Source of the DNA: Hibiscus mutabilis
Taxonomy: Eukaryota > Streptophyta > Magnoliopsida > Malvales > Malvaceae
Assembly: GCA_019671005.1 (NCBI GenBank)
Contig: CM033745.1
Span: 37,121,834-37,185,833 of the forward strand
DNA: 64,000 bases
Reading direction: 5' to 3'
The translations under genes were made by a program, and so were the position numbers. Below the pieces are notes generated by a model. That model did no database searches. It was not told where the DNA came from and saw only the letters and a program-made list of their open reading frames with translations. Below, one piece after another: positions 11,008 through 22,018 of this stretch; the stretch's first letter is position 1; every line of letters begins with the position of its first letter.

Positions 11008-11717
11008 TTCAGCCTTTAACTTCAGACTATTTCCAGCTCGATGTGCTCTTTATGATATGACAATAATATACAAAACAAAGGAACAACAATGAAGAAAAAT
11101 AAAAGACAATAATTATTTGTGAGAAAAAAACACAAAAGTAGGAAAAGATAAACACAAACAGTTTTCATAAGAAAAGAAACTTAACCACAAGAATTCTAGT
11201 TCGCTAAGGTTATCTGTATGGATCTAATAGGGGTGGGCATCTTAAATTCTCACTCATGGGCTTGGTTCTAATTAAGGGTACCCAAACCTATCTTATTGCC
11301 TACTAAGGCAACAAGAACCCAATTCTGGCCCGTTACAAGCTTGCAAATTGGTTTTGATTTGAGGGAAAGCACAACCTGATGACGTAGAGGGTTGCTCACG
11401 TGTCAAAGGCGTGGATTCTGAAAGTGAATTACCGACTCGTGGAGGGCTACTCACGTGGGTATGTGGCGTTTCACTCCCACTTAAGGGAAGAAGCTCAGGT
11501 ATAGAGCTTAATGACATGATGCAAAAGATGACGATGACTCCTTAGAAATTAAATGAAGAGTTAATTCGAGGACCAACAATTATCAAAGCCCGTGCAACCT
11601 CGATCACATTTTAAGGAAGAATCTTCCTAGTTAAATTCAATTGAAATCCCAATAATTTTCATTATTTCAGAGCAACAATTTTTCTTTGGCCTAACTCTCT
11701 TTTGTTTAAAAAAACGT
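11008..11717 (-). other. Ogre-1 5' leader between primer site and ORF1
   Basis: Non-coding. The part at 11270-11520 is related to 56160-56400 (inner element) and 63290-63525 (outer element). On the plus strand, all three have a CACTTAAG-type block followed by a run ending in GCTTAATGACATGATG or similar. Here CTCACGTG appears twice (about 11396 and 11450), each after a GTGGAGGG or GTAGAGGG. Keeping this block in elements that have lost pol points to a cis-acting role such as RNA packaging. That is inference. Confidence 0.5.
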
Positions 11718-11735
11718 TCCCCAACGGAGTCGCCA
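11718..11735 (-). promoter_or_regulatory. Primer-binding site, tRNA-Arg
   Basis: On the minus strand the 18 bases TGGCGACTCCGTTGGGGA begin three bases after the LTR end. They complement the CCA-tailed 3' end of plant tRNA-Arg (ACG type, recalled as ending CCCCAGCGGAGTCG plus CCA), with one mismatch. This primes minus-strand DNA synthesis. Ogre elements are known to use tRNA-Arg. Confidence 0.88.
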
Positions 11736-11904
11736 AGCTGTAGCGACCTTTGTTCCTCTCCTTTTTGAGAAAAAGAAATTTTGCCATGTTAAGGGCGTTT
11801 GTTTAGAAAATAAGTCGACTACTAATTATCCCATGAATCATTAATGAAAATCTTTTGAAAAATGGGGGACTTCTTTTGAAAACTTTAAATTTTCCAAAAC
11901 GATG

Positions 11905-12045
11905 AAAATTTGGAGTCGCCACCGGCCACTTGGGTAAGGTGGGCCGGACACCATAAAACCAGAGATTCATTACGAAAGGGTTCGGGAGTTGGTTATGTGT
12001 GGGGAAGGATTAGCACCCCCATCACGCCCGAAAATCGGTACCAGA
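11905..12045 (-). promoter_or_regulatory. Conserved LTR module with tRNA-Arg-complementary segments (Ogre-1)
   Basis: On the plus strand the module reads GGAGTCGCCA (11912-11921), then CTTGGGTAAGG, AACCAGAGATTC (11957-11968), GGGTTCG (11978-11984) and GTGTGGGGAAGGATTAGCAC. The first, third and fourth are identical to segments of tRNA-Arg(ACG) as I recall it: the CCA-bearing 3' end, the anticodon 3' stem with the variable region, and the T arm. Element RNA therefore carries their complements, about 180 nt upstream of the true primer site. The module recurs in all six Ogre-type LTR copies in the window. Confidence 0.65.
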
Positions 12046-14410
12046 AAATTTGTCGCTCCAAAAAGAATGAAAGTTATTGAAATTTAGATTGAGTTTAATT
12101 AGAAGTTTTTAGATGAAAATTAACATTGACTACACGGGCCTTATCGAATTGGTGGATTCAAATTACTTAAACATTTAATTAATAAGGTTGACGATATGTC
12201 GAACCATAGATTAAACCGACATCGAATAAGCCTGACTGTCATGTTAATTTATGATTCGACCGCCGTACATCACCTTTATGCATGAAGCAAACATTTAATT
12301 ATGATGTGATGATTTTATTAATTTTTAATCCATTTACCTCGGGATGGTAAGAATTAATCCGAATATTTGGTCAACATCCTTTAAGCTCGGACTGTTACGA
12401 CACAAATATTTGAATTAATAAACACCTCCCCTCTATAACTTAGATTGATTAAATGTGCAATTAAGACTAAAGATTATATGGGTGTCAGTTAAAGTATAAC
12501 AATTAAGGGCATAAAAGTAAACATTTTAAAAATGAGGGATCAATTTAATATATATATATATATATATATCCTGATTACGTATTTAGCCTTAAAAGATTAA
12601 AAATACCCAATTTATGGTAACTAAATTGTATTTAACGCTAAGTTAAACTTAAAATTGATTTTTCTCTTAAAGTGATTAAGAAAAGTTCAATTAATTTGAT
12701 GAATTTAACATTTACTCCAATAAGCCAAGAATAAACTTAAATTCACTAAATTAATTCAAACTCTTATTTAACTAAGGCTTAAAAGATCTAGGGCTAATTT
12801 TAATTCTAGAATCGTGCCCCTATAAGTCGGGCACACGATTTGTTCGAATTAATTTGACTATTCCTAATCTAAACCTAAAAAGAACTAATTAAGTTCTACA
12901 ATCTAAGCCCAAACCATAGGCCCAAACTATTGAGGCTAATTAAAAAACAAGGCCCAAATTGTTATATACTAAAAGAAGCCCAAAAGGTTTAAAATACATT
13001 ATATTAAAATAATATAGTATATATAAAAAATATTATTATTAAAAAACATGTATTGAAATAAATTACGAATTAAAGTTATGACGTGTATATAAAAAACTAT
13101 TATTCGAAAGAATACATTAAAGTAAATTATATGTTAAAGTTACATTAGAAAAAATCCTATTATTATACATTATTCATTTTGCTAAAACCCTTTATGTATT
13201 TTAAGCCATATCATAAACCATATATATATATATATATTTCATTTTCACATTATTATATATTTCAAAAACCATACCTTTTTATGCATTAAAATATATTAGT
13301 TTGTCATTCAAAATCACATTTCCTTCATTCAAAATTATAGGTACTATATATACATATCATATTTTACTAAATTCTATCTCATTCTTTTAAAATTGTTATA
13401 CATCGAAAGTATTTATTTTATGTACACATATACATTTATGCTTATATATGCATATCTAAAAACTTACCATATAAAAAATATATTATACAAAAAAAACATT
13501 TATATTTATATTTATTTTTTATCATTATTTCTTTCTTACAAATTCCTGTTTTTATCCTAAAACATATCATAAATTAAAACATTAACAATATTTTACTAAT
13601 CTCCAATTTACTAACAAATTAATATTAGACATAGAATTATAGATTGCGCCTCTGATTTATGCTAGACCTAAGTACCCGTTAAATTCCTTAAATACCTTCT
13701 ATTCGAACTAATTTTACCTCTAAAATTACCATCACAATTTAACAAAATAATGTAAAATTAAATCGCAAATATTAAACGTAAGTATGCAGAATTTAAACAA
13801 ACAAAACAATAAAAAGAACAAATAATAAAACTTAATTTAAAACTGGAAAGGGGGCTTGATTATAAGAAAATAAAATTCCAAGGCAAAATTAAAAGAAATT
13901 ACAAGGACGTGATTAAAATTTTTAAGAAAATACAAAGGACCCCGGGGTAGTTTAAAAAAGAGGAATGGCTTCCCATGGTAATTATCCCACGCGAAGGGAT
14001 CAATTGTGTAATTGGACCATGCGGAAGCCCTTCCGGCGTGATTATTTTAGGGCAAAAGGACTAAAATGGGTATTATGCCATTTTAAAATTATAACGCTAT
14101 AAATAACCCCAATATCCGAACCTTAAACCATTTTCATCCATTTCATTTGTTATAACAAATCACCCCCACCGAGTGGCGGCCAGCGAACCTAAACTGACAA
14201 AAAAAACTCTGCTTTCAATCCTAACCCTATTCTAACAAAATCAACCCCTTCCTAGTTAAGAAATCGGAAAGCCAAATCAAAGGGAGAGCTTCCTCCGCTG
14301 CATTTTTCTATGATTAACGGAGGAGGAAGAAGATAGGGCGTCGGCCAGAGGAAACTGAAATGACGCGAGGGAGATCTTCCTGGGTAAAACTCTAAACCCG
14401 TTTTTCTAGC

Positions 14411-14424
14411 ATCGTTTTTTATAT
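14411..14424 (-). promoter_or_regulatory. Possible sense TATA box in Ogre-1 LTR
   Basis: The minus strand reads GTATATAAAAAACG here, inside the GC-richer central LTR. Position and form suit an LTR promoter, but no transcript evidence is available and AT-rich neighbours make false hits likely. Confidence 0.3.
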
Positions 14425-15675
14425 ACATACACATAGATAAACTGAAAAAGGAAGAAGATATACCTTGAAAGGTTGTTTTTTGTGTTTATTGCTTCTATTT
14501 TTTTTATTCGAACTGCTGTTGTTGCAAAATGATGCATTACATGCTTATATCTTGTTTCAATTGTTCATTGCCGTATTGCCTAAGATTTACAAGTTTAAGC
14601 AAACATTGAATGTTATTACTATGGATGATGATGATACTCTAATTTTTGCCTTTTTATGTTTTCTCTATTGTTCGGTGGTTGAGAGAGTTGGTGGTGGCAG
14701 CGGAAATCCTGGTGATATGATTATGCCGATGAGGAGATGAACCGACGCCGGCGCGTGAAGAAGCTGAACGGCCGGAGCGTGGGTTGCACGCGCAGAATTC
14801 GAATGGTCTGGCTCGATCTGGGCTGTTGGATCAGATCTGATCCAACGGCTGAGATGTTTCTTGAGATGAACGATCCAGATGGATTCATCAAGGTTGACGT
14901 GGCAACATTAGATGGGCGACACGTGGCAGGCAGAAGAGTCTTCAATCAATCTGGGCCATCGGTCTTCATTTGATTTGAGCCGTTGGATCAAAATTTGATC
15001 CAATGGTTCAGATAGGGCATCTACAAAGAAGAACATGAGATATCAGATTATTATTAGGGTTTTAGGATTTGGCCGAATAGGCCCTTGTTATATCATTATA
15101 TTATTATATTTTGTTGGGTTTTAATATGTAATGGGTCTGGACTCTTATAAACATTTAGGCTTAATTTTTATTTAATCTGTTTACATTTATATTTTTTCAG
15201 ATCTGTTAACATAATAATAATAGTAATAATAATAATGTTAATAATAATAATAATGATAACAAAACATATAATATACATGCTTACACAATATATCAATATT
15301 AATTACATGACACCTATGTACATGAGACACACATTTATGATACTAAAATAACAAACACGCTAACATTAATACATATACTTAATACATGCAATACCTACAT
15401 ATACTCACATGATAATGATAATAGTAAATACATACATACAATAGATATACACATATAAACAAACATCACATATGCACACAACATGCAATAACTTGCAATG
15501 CATACACATGTATTAATAGTAGTGCTTTTGCTTTTCCTTCTTTTCCCCCTTTTTTTCTTCTTCTTTTTCGATATTAATACACATATATAGATATTAATCA
15601 ACAGCCCATCACAAGCCCATTAACTGAAGTGAAACAAAAAAGGCAGGTTTTCCCCGGACAAAATTAGTGATTACA

Positions 15676-16992
15676 AATGGCACATGTTGAATTGAAAGAA
15701 CTTCACACACGTCGTTTTCGCGTCAATATAATTCCTTCTTCTCAAATAATAAATATTGGAATTCAAACTTAGTAAAAAAGAAGTAAGGGTCGATCCCACA
15801 AGGACTAAGGGAACTTCCTGATTTATGTTTGTTCAATCGGTGAGCCAACAAGAGAGTTAAATAATATTTAAGTATGGTGGGGATTTGTGGAATTAAGTAA
15901 AAAAATAAGAGATTGTAGAGAAGATTAAGAAGTGGATTCAGTATAGTAAAGATTAACCTCGGGCTCTTGCTTTGACTCAGTTTCCTCGATCATCAGAAAA
16001 AGGATTTTTTACTTCGGGATTCACGTCGGTTACTTGCCTACAAGGATCAATCCTTGTGACTGTGCCTTGTATACCGAATACCCAAGTGCCATCTTTGATA
16101 TCGATTTTGGAAATTGATCTAACCAACAACAATATTGTAGATAAAAAATGTTTAAGTAAAGGCCGACTCGGACTATGTTGTTTCAATAATAACTGATTCC
16201 GATCTCATTTTCCTCTTAGCAAACAATTTTGCTGAGTGTGTTCCCAGGAAGCCGAATGTGCTTCAATAGCCGAAACATCCTGACCAACGTCAATCTTTGG
16301 TTTTGAACTCATTTTGATTTTGAAGTTAAGCTTAGAAAACTGAGAGAGACACCCGAAGTTGTTTAAGTGCTTTTCAATCCTCACGTTGGAATTGAATCAT
16401 TGCTTTAGCCTTTGGCTATGGAAAACTTAGCTAAGTATGATAGAAATCATACTTAGCATCTTTGAAACAAAGTAAAAACTTGGAAAAGTGAAAATGGAGA
16501 AGAAAAGTAAAAACTTCTATTAATAAAGAAAAACAAGAACAAATTAAAACCCAAAAGATGAGAGATGATTTTTGAGTTTGCCCAAAGGGATATTTATAGT
16601 AGTCTAAAACCCTAAAAATAACCCTAAAGAGATAAAAGATAAATCCCAAATTGTTCAAATTAATTACAAAAGATAATTCCAAAGTTTGAATTTAAATTTT
16701 GTCTGATAAGTCATCTGAAACGCGGCTGATAAGCTATCATCGCTGCTGACGTGGTGTCTTCTAGAAGCTGTTGACATGGCGTCCAGTCAGACTTTCATGC
16801 CCAGATTCATGCCCACTAATCCAGCCATGAGTCCAGAAAATCAAAAATTGCACAATTTCATCAGTTTTAGCAACATTTCTGGAGTCTACTGTTCCGCATT
16901 GAAAATGAACAAAAATGCCCAAATTAGCAACTTAAAACAACCAATCAGTGAGTAATTATCGATAGAATAATGCATAATTCAAGCACTAATCA
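15676..16992 (-). repeat. Athila 3' LTR
   Basis: In element sense it begins TGATTAGTGCTTGAATTATG at 16992, right after a polypurine tract. The far end is cut by Ogre-1 at 15675/15676. It contains the plus-strand phrase GGTCGATCCCACAAGGACTA and a sense TATA box (CTATAAATATCCC at about 16588-16599). Compared with the right LTR it lacks about 27 bp (near 16262) and has a 12-bp insertion near 15710. Confidence 0.85.
16591..16599 (-). promoter_or_regulatory. TATA box of Athila LTR (left copy)
   Basis: The minus strand reads CTATAAATA, placed identically in the right LTR at 24170-24178. Being well formed, and conserved in both LTRs, it is the likely core promoter of the element. Confidence 0.6.
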
Positions 16993-17006
16993 AATTCCCC
17001 CCTCAC
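16993..17006 (-). promoter_or_regulatory. Athila polypurine tract beside 3' LTR
   Basis: The minus strand reads GTGAGGGGGGAATT directly before the LTR start TGATTAG. It primes plus-strand DNA synthesis. On its element-5' side is a small perfect hairpin (plus strand ATGCTTG-tcct-CAAGCAT, about 17015-17032). Confidence 0.8.
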
Positions 17007-18360
17007 TTATTCAATGCTTGTCCTCAAGCATTTCTCAATTATCATGCTAAAAACCTTAAGCTGCCAACTCCAATTTCATAGAATTTCCAAGATTTCTAAA
17101 GTAAACTAAATCAAGTAAATGTTGAAATTCAAGATCAATCAATCATGGCATAATCAATTAAGTGTAAATCGACAAGGCATTTCAATCGTCTACCAATTCC
17201 AAAGAATACAAGACTTAGCTCCTCACATTGGTTCACTTATTTCGCTCAAGTATTTCGAGTAAGAGAATCACTCAAGCCTAAACTAATCAACTCATTACCA
17301 TAAGCTTGTAACTAGATCTAATCTCCACTACTTAATATGAAAATGATGCAAAAATTAAGAGGACTTTAAAATGGGTTGTAACAGGGTTAAGGTTCGGGTA
17401 TGATAGAAAGCCGAAAAATTAAGAGGACTTTATAATGGGTTGTAACAGGGTTAAGGACAAGTAAAGTTATTCCAAAGAATTTATTCGAAGAGAAGAGAGG
17501 AAAACAAGAAATCACAATCATCGTTTATTCATTTTTTTCATTCGAACTGTTTCTTTTTTTTTCTTCTTTTTTTCACCGTTCGAACAACACAGTATATTCG
17601 ATTTGCACTGCACAGTTCTGCAATTTTTCTGCGCTGTATTTTATGCACTGTTCGAACCAAACTGCACTGATTTATTTTTTTGCACAATGTTTTTTCTGCA
17701 CTGCACTGTTCTATCAAACTGATTCGAATCTGATTTTTTTTTCTTCTTTTTTTTCGCTTCGAAATAACCTCTACTTGTCCTGAAAAAGGGTGACAAAAAT
17801 AATTGAAAGGAAAACAAAAGTAAAATAGGCTTGGTTTAATGATGTGGTAAACAAAAGAAAATGATTAAAGGCTCAAAAACGGTTCACTAAGTGGAAAATA
17901 AATAAAAAGGGTAGGCTATTTTGTTCGGGAAGAAAAAAAATTGTTTTAATCTTAATGCCTCTATCACATTAAAGCATCGTAATCAAAATGTGTAGTCTCA
18001 ACAAGCATCGAGTTACAAGTTCTATAATGCAATCAATTAGTTTGGCACACTCAATTGAAACAAACAGCAAGAATAAAAATATATGCTCATTAGGCTCAAA
18101 ACTCACACGAAAAGTCTATTGAACTAAGTCATGCATCCAATTCAATCAACAAATTCATGAAACGACCAAGAAAAATTTACATAAATTAGTCATGACATGC
18201 TATCGTGCATCCTAAATTCAACAAGAACAAGATTGAATTCACAAAGAAATGCAAAGAAATTAAATCAAACAAGAGACTAGCAACCAAGGTCATCAACAAT
18301 TTTAATCAAGAAACAATTCAATTTCAATCGCAAATCATAAGTGAGAGTCAATTTGATTTC
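17007..18360 (-). other. Athila 3' non-coding region
   Basis: No gene is seen. It holds a two-copy direct repeat of about 64 bp (17353-17400 and 17417-17455, each with AATTAAGAGGACTTTA and GGGTTGTAACAGGGTTAAGG) and T-rich stretches near 17530-17760 with repeated TGCACTG and TTCGAA words. The rest is AT-rich unique-looking sequence. The region is bounded by two near-identical polypurine tracts. Confidence 0.6.
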
Positions 18361-18398
18361 TAATTCTACCCCCTCACTTAATCATAATGTCCCATTAT
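18361..18398 (-). promoter_or_regulatory. Second polypurine-tract-like site with hairpin
   Basis: The minus strand carries AAGTGAGGGGGTAGAATT, nearly the same as the LTR-adjacent tract (AAGTGAGGGGGGAATTTG). Again a perfect hairpin lies on its element-5' side (plus strand CATAATG-tcc-CATTATG, about 18380-18396). It lies 1.37 kb from the first and directly after the env-position ORF. Confidence 0.5.
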
Positions 18399-19965
18399 GG
18401 AAAAACAAAGTGCAAGAGAGGGAATGGAATACTCCCTGAGCTAATTGCAGCCCCGCCCACGACCACGCCTTTGACGAGACGTGCCCAGACGAAGGAAAGG
18501 TAGGATTTCGACAATATTTGTTTCGATGGAGTGCTCGTTAACATCCGGTTGTGGATTGTTTTCTTGTGCTGGTCGAGGCACCGACCTCTAGAGGAAACGC
18601 GCTCATTACGAGGTGTACTAGTGCCCAGAGGAACAATATATGGCACATCGGGAGTACCAGCTAAAAGACCCATTGTATCCAAGCACCTCGCATCCATGGC
18701 AAAAGCATAAGTAAACTGTGAAGGATCAAGTGTCAGAGGGAAAAGTCAAAATGCAAGATGTGTGATATAAGGACCAAGAATAAGTGGGTGTTTGGTTCGC
18801 GCAACACGCTCAAAGGCACAGGCAAACCAAAAGCCTAGATTTACCTTAATGCCGACTTGTATACACCATAAAAAGAAAAGTTCGACCTTACTCAAATTGG
18901 AAGAAGTGTCATTACAGCCTGAATAGTTGTACGCAAGGAAGCAATGTATGTAGCGGAGTGCCAGATTATGAATAGCCCATCCCTTTGTCCCACAAGGATC
19001 GTATCTGGAACCCGCCAAGCCAGTAAAAGTTTCATAGCAAATGTTATTGTCAAAGTCATGCGGAATCTCAAGTAAAGTAGTTAAATACCCAGGATTCGTG
19101 ACATCTATCATGAATCCCATATAAAAATTACATTCCGTAATTGACATTCTAAAATACTGACCAAGCAATCGAAAGGATATGACATCATGAGAATGCACAG
19201 AAATAACACGATTTTTATCAAATGAAAACGTGGCATAAAATTCAAAAACCAGTTCATAATACGTGTTACATCGAATTTTTGGATAAGTTGTCCACCCAAT
19301 CGCATCAAAAAAACTGCATGACAGACTCGCGCAAGTGTAAACTTTCTAAAGTTTAGGGAGGAATATACTTACAGACTTGAAAATGATGGTGGCGAATGCG
19401 ATTAAATCGCTCCAAGTCGTTTCCATCAAACTCCAAATAGCCATGTAAAACCTCCTCGATCAAAACTGAATACCTACGGCCACGTCGACAGTGTTCTGAA
19501 CGCTCTTCTTGATTGGGCTGTTCGTTCGGAATGGTACTATTTCCCAAACTTGCTACGAATAGTGGAAAATCTAGACGTTCGTTGTTCGAATGGGACGAAA
19601 TCCATGCCCAAAGTTCGATTGTTCCATCGATGGACCGCTCGCGTGGAGATTAGTTCCGAAGGTGTTTGTAAAGCCAAAAATAGGATGGAACATTAATAAA
19701 GGAGTAACTGAGATATGATCAGAATTTACCTCGGTTGTTTGATGCGGCAGAGACGAATGCATGTGAGAAAACGTAGCATCGCTGTGCATGGATTGAAAAG
19801 ATAGTGTCGGCGTTCTTGAAGGTTTGTCCCATCGTGGCTGGATAGCATCGGCGGCATCAGGCATCGATTGAGAAGATGATGCGGAGGGCATAGAGTGGAA
19901 GAATGGTGATGATGATGCCAGCTGACTACGCGGTGGTCGATGGCAGGAAAATCTGGCAGCCACAC
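18399..19965 (-). pseudogene. Athila env-position ORF (ATHILA ORF-1-like)
   Basis: This minus-strand coding lies downstream of integrase, where Athila elements have their third ORF. It is in pieces: a Ser/Pro/His-rich stretch (19571-19963, start MAARFSCHRPPRSQLASSSP), then 19353-19547 with FNRIRHHHFQVCKYIPP, then 18746-19198 with SHDVISFRLLGQYFRMSITE and YMGFMIDVTNPGYLTTLLEI. The middle part resembles the plant Athila ORF-1 protein family. Frameshifts join the pieces near 19550, 19350 and 19200. The family has been proposed to be envelope-like because of its position, but I see no clear signal peptide or membrane anchor here. The 3' piece (18399-18697) is not recognisable. Confidence 0.6.
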
Positions 19966-20655
19966 TGTTGCCTATCGATCGAACAGACCGGCTAGAGGAA
20001 TGATCAGGGGCTAGTTCCTGGTCGTTCGGTTGAGTTGCAGCCGCCTGCTGCTGCTACCTACGGCTGCGAAGTGGGGGAGGTGGCAGAGGAACGAGCTACA
20101 AGTCAGAATCACTGGGCACGGCCACGAACTATGGTGGCGTAAATTGCCGACGACCGCCGAGAACGACAGGCTCGTTGGCCTGAGGGAGACGGCGGGCTTG
20201 TTCCCGTGTTCACTCCATGATGAATGTTTGAAGAAGGTTGAAGGGGATGACTGGTTGATGAAACGGTTGAGGAAGAAGGGGAATAGTGTTAGGTCTAAGA
20301 AGGGAAACGTAGGGAAAAATTGAAACTGGAAAGGATTGTGATAACTTATCACAAGTGGGGCCCACAAAATTTCAAAAAGGAAATAGGATTGGGTCAAAAT
20401 TTGACCGATTATGATAGGTAGATTGGATTCTAAAATTTGAATTTGGAAGAGGTTAGGGACGGCTATAGTGCACCGAATGGTAAAGGAAGTGCTAACGTGC
20501 TCCATGCTTGCAAAACCTGTACATAGTCGATGCAAAATTCGATCAGCAACAAGGGATAACAAACGATTTTATGCAAAAATAAAATAGAAAGAAAGAAAAT
20601 AAATTAAGAAAAATTGTAACAAAAAGAAATAAACAAAATAATTTAAAAATGGGTT
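19966..20655 (-). other. Spacer between Athila integrase and third ORF
   Basis: I recognise no domain. A 183-codon minus-strand frame (20011-20562) is hydrophobic and Phe/Ser/Leu-rich without family resemblance, and overlapping plus-strand frames are equally plain. Such spacers in Athila elements can hold the promoter or splice site for the third ORF. Nothing specific stands out here. Confidence 0.4.
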
Positions 20656-22018
20656 ACCTCTCATCCAGCGCTTCATTTAACGTCGTTACCTTGACGAGCC
20701 GATTTTCTAAAGCATAGGTTCTTCTAATTCGATCTCCTCGGCTAATCTTACCGGGGCGTTCTCATAATACGGCTTCAACCTTTGGCCGTTTACTTTAAAT
20801 CGAGCTCCAGAATTGTCTTCTATCTCCACTATGCCATGAGGAAAAATCTGAGTTACCGTAAATGGGCCAAGCCATTTCGATCAAAGTTTGCATGCAAAAA
20901 GTTTAAGTTTTGAATTAAACAACAAAACATTTTGGTTAATTGTAAACGATTTAAAGGATATTCTTCAATCGTGGAATTCTTTCGTCTTCTCTTTAAATAT
21001 TTGAGCGATATCGTAAGCGTTTCGTCGAATTTCCTCTAACTCTTGAATGTGTAGCTTCCGCGCTTCTCTGATTGCTTCCATCTCCATGTTACATTGCTTA
21101 ACTATCCAATAGGCTCGATGCTCCAACTCAACCGACAAATGGCATGGCTTACCGAAAATGAGTCAATACGACGACAATCCAATGGGACCTTTATAAGCTA
21201 TCCGGTATGCCCACAATGCGTCGGACAGCTTGAGACTCTAATCTTTATGATCCGGTTTTACAATTTTTTCAAGAATTGCTTTAATCTTACGGTCGGCACT
21301 TCCGCTTGTCCGTTGGTCTGCGGATGGTAAGCAATAGCAATTTTTTGAGTCACTCCGAACTTTTTCATGAGCGTGTCAATTACCTTGTTGATGAAATGGG
21401 TTTCTCGATCGCTAATTATCGCTCATGGTGTGCCAAACCTGGAAAAGATAGAATTTTCAAAAAATTAACAGTGGTTCTAACATCATTATTTCGGGTAGCC
21501 TTAGCTTCCACCCATTTAGAAACATAATCAATTGCAAGAATGATATAAAAATTTCCAAATGAAGAAGTAAAAGGACCCATGTAATCGATTCTCGACACAT
21601 CAAAAATCTCACAGATGTGAATTAGATTTTGAGGTAATTCATTCCTTCGGCTTAAATTCCCTACACGTTGACACTTATCACATGATTTACAATATAAGTA
21701 AGCATCACGGAATATAGTAGGCCAAAAGAAATCACATTCCAAAATTTTATGGGCAGTTCGCTTTGGTCCAAAGTGACCACCACATGAATAAGAGTGGCAA
21801 AAGTCTAGGATAGAATTTACCTCTTCCTCGGCAACGCATCTCCTAATTACCTGATCTGAATAGTGCTTCCATAAATAAGGATCATCCCAAATATAATATC
21901 GGGACTCCTGCTTTAGTCGATTAATTCCAGATCTAGACAAGTCTAAGGGTAATTTACCTGTTACCAAGTAATTTACCATGTCTACGAACCATGGAACCAC
22001 CTTTTGTGTCAACGTCAA
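20656..22018 (-). pseudogene. Athila integrase
   Basis: From 22018 on the minus strand: a zinc-binding region (HSYSCGGHFGPKRTAHKILE, then CKSCDKCQRVGNLSRRNELP), the catalytic core with D in SRIDYMGPF and VSKWVEAKAT, and, after a break at 21416, the region of GKPCHLSVELEHRAYWIVK (about 21095-21160). It closes with the C-terminal GPFTVTQIFPHGIVEIEDNS motif and FKVNGQRLKPYYE (about 20750-20870). Stops and frameshifts occur near 21416, 21330, 20960 and 20880. The order and motifs match Athila. It once inserted element DNA into chromosomes. Confidence 0.82.

Larger units (their letters stand above)
1..15675 (-). mobile_element. Ogre-1: Tat/Ogre-type Ty3-gypsy retrotransposon, 3' end outside window
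   Basis: Read on the minus strand, this stretch has the full order of an Ogre element: a 3.9-kb 5' LTR (11739-15675), a tRNA-Arg primer site (11718-11735), a leader, an extra ORF1 with a coiled-coil tail, gag, protease, a probable intron, RT, RNase H, a second RNase H, integrase, and a repeat-bearing 3' untranslated region. ORF1 upstream of gag, the second RNase H, the long LTR and the tRNA-Arg primer are known traits of the Tat/Ogre lineage. Every coding part except the protease has stops or frameshifts, so the copy is dead. The 3' LTR should lie just left of position 1. The element appears to have inserted into the 3' LTR of the Athila element at 15676. Confidence 0.93.
11739..15675 (-). 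repeat. Ogre-1 5' LTR, about 3.94 kb
   Basis: In element sense it starts TGTAATCACTAATTTTGTCC at 15675 and ends GGTCGCTACA at 11739 (TG...CA). The same family is present as the solo LTR at 26194-30173, which starts TGTAATCACTAATTTTTTCC and ends GTCGTTACA, supporting both boundaries. The middle (12100-13950) is very AT-rich, with (TA)n runs at about 12549-12569 and 13219-13235. The part at 14150-14950 is GC-richer. Open frames inside it (such as 14252-14434 and 14465-14740) have no protein-like character that I recognise. Confidence 0.9.

Noticed and set aside
11905..12045. A functional tRNA-Arg gene in the LTR
   Set aside because: Only parts match, spacing between them is wrong, the acceptor stem cannot form, and the 3' end including CCA stands at the wrong end of the block.
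12549..12569. (TA)n runs here and at 13219, 26346 and 28497 as cruciform or origin sites
   Set aside because: Ordinary microsatellites in AT-rich LTR sequence, with no supporting context.
20011..20562. A 183-codon minus-strand frame between Athila integrase and the third ORF
   Set aside because: Composition is Phe/Leu/Ser-rich without domain-like spacing, no family recognised, and overlapping frames on the other strand are equally open. Kept only as spacer.
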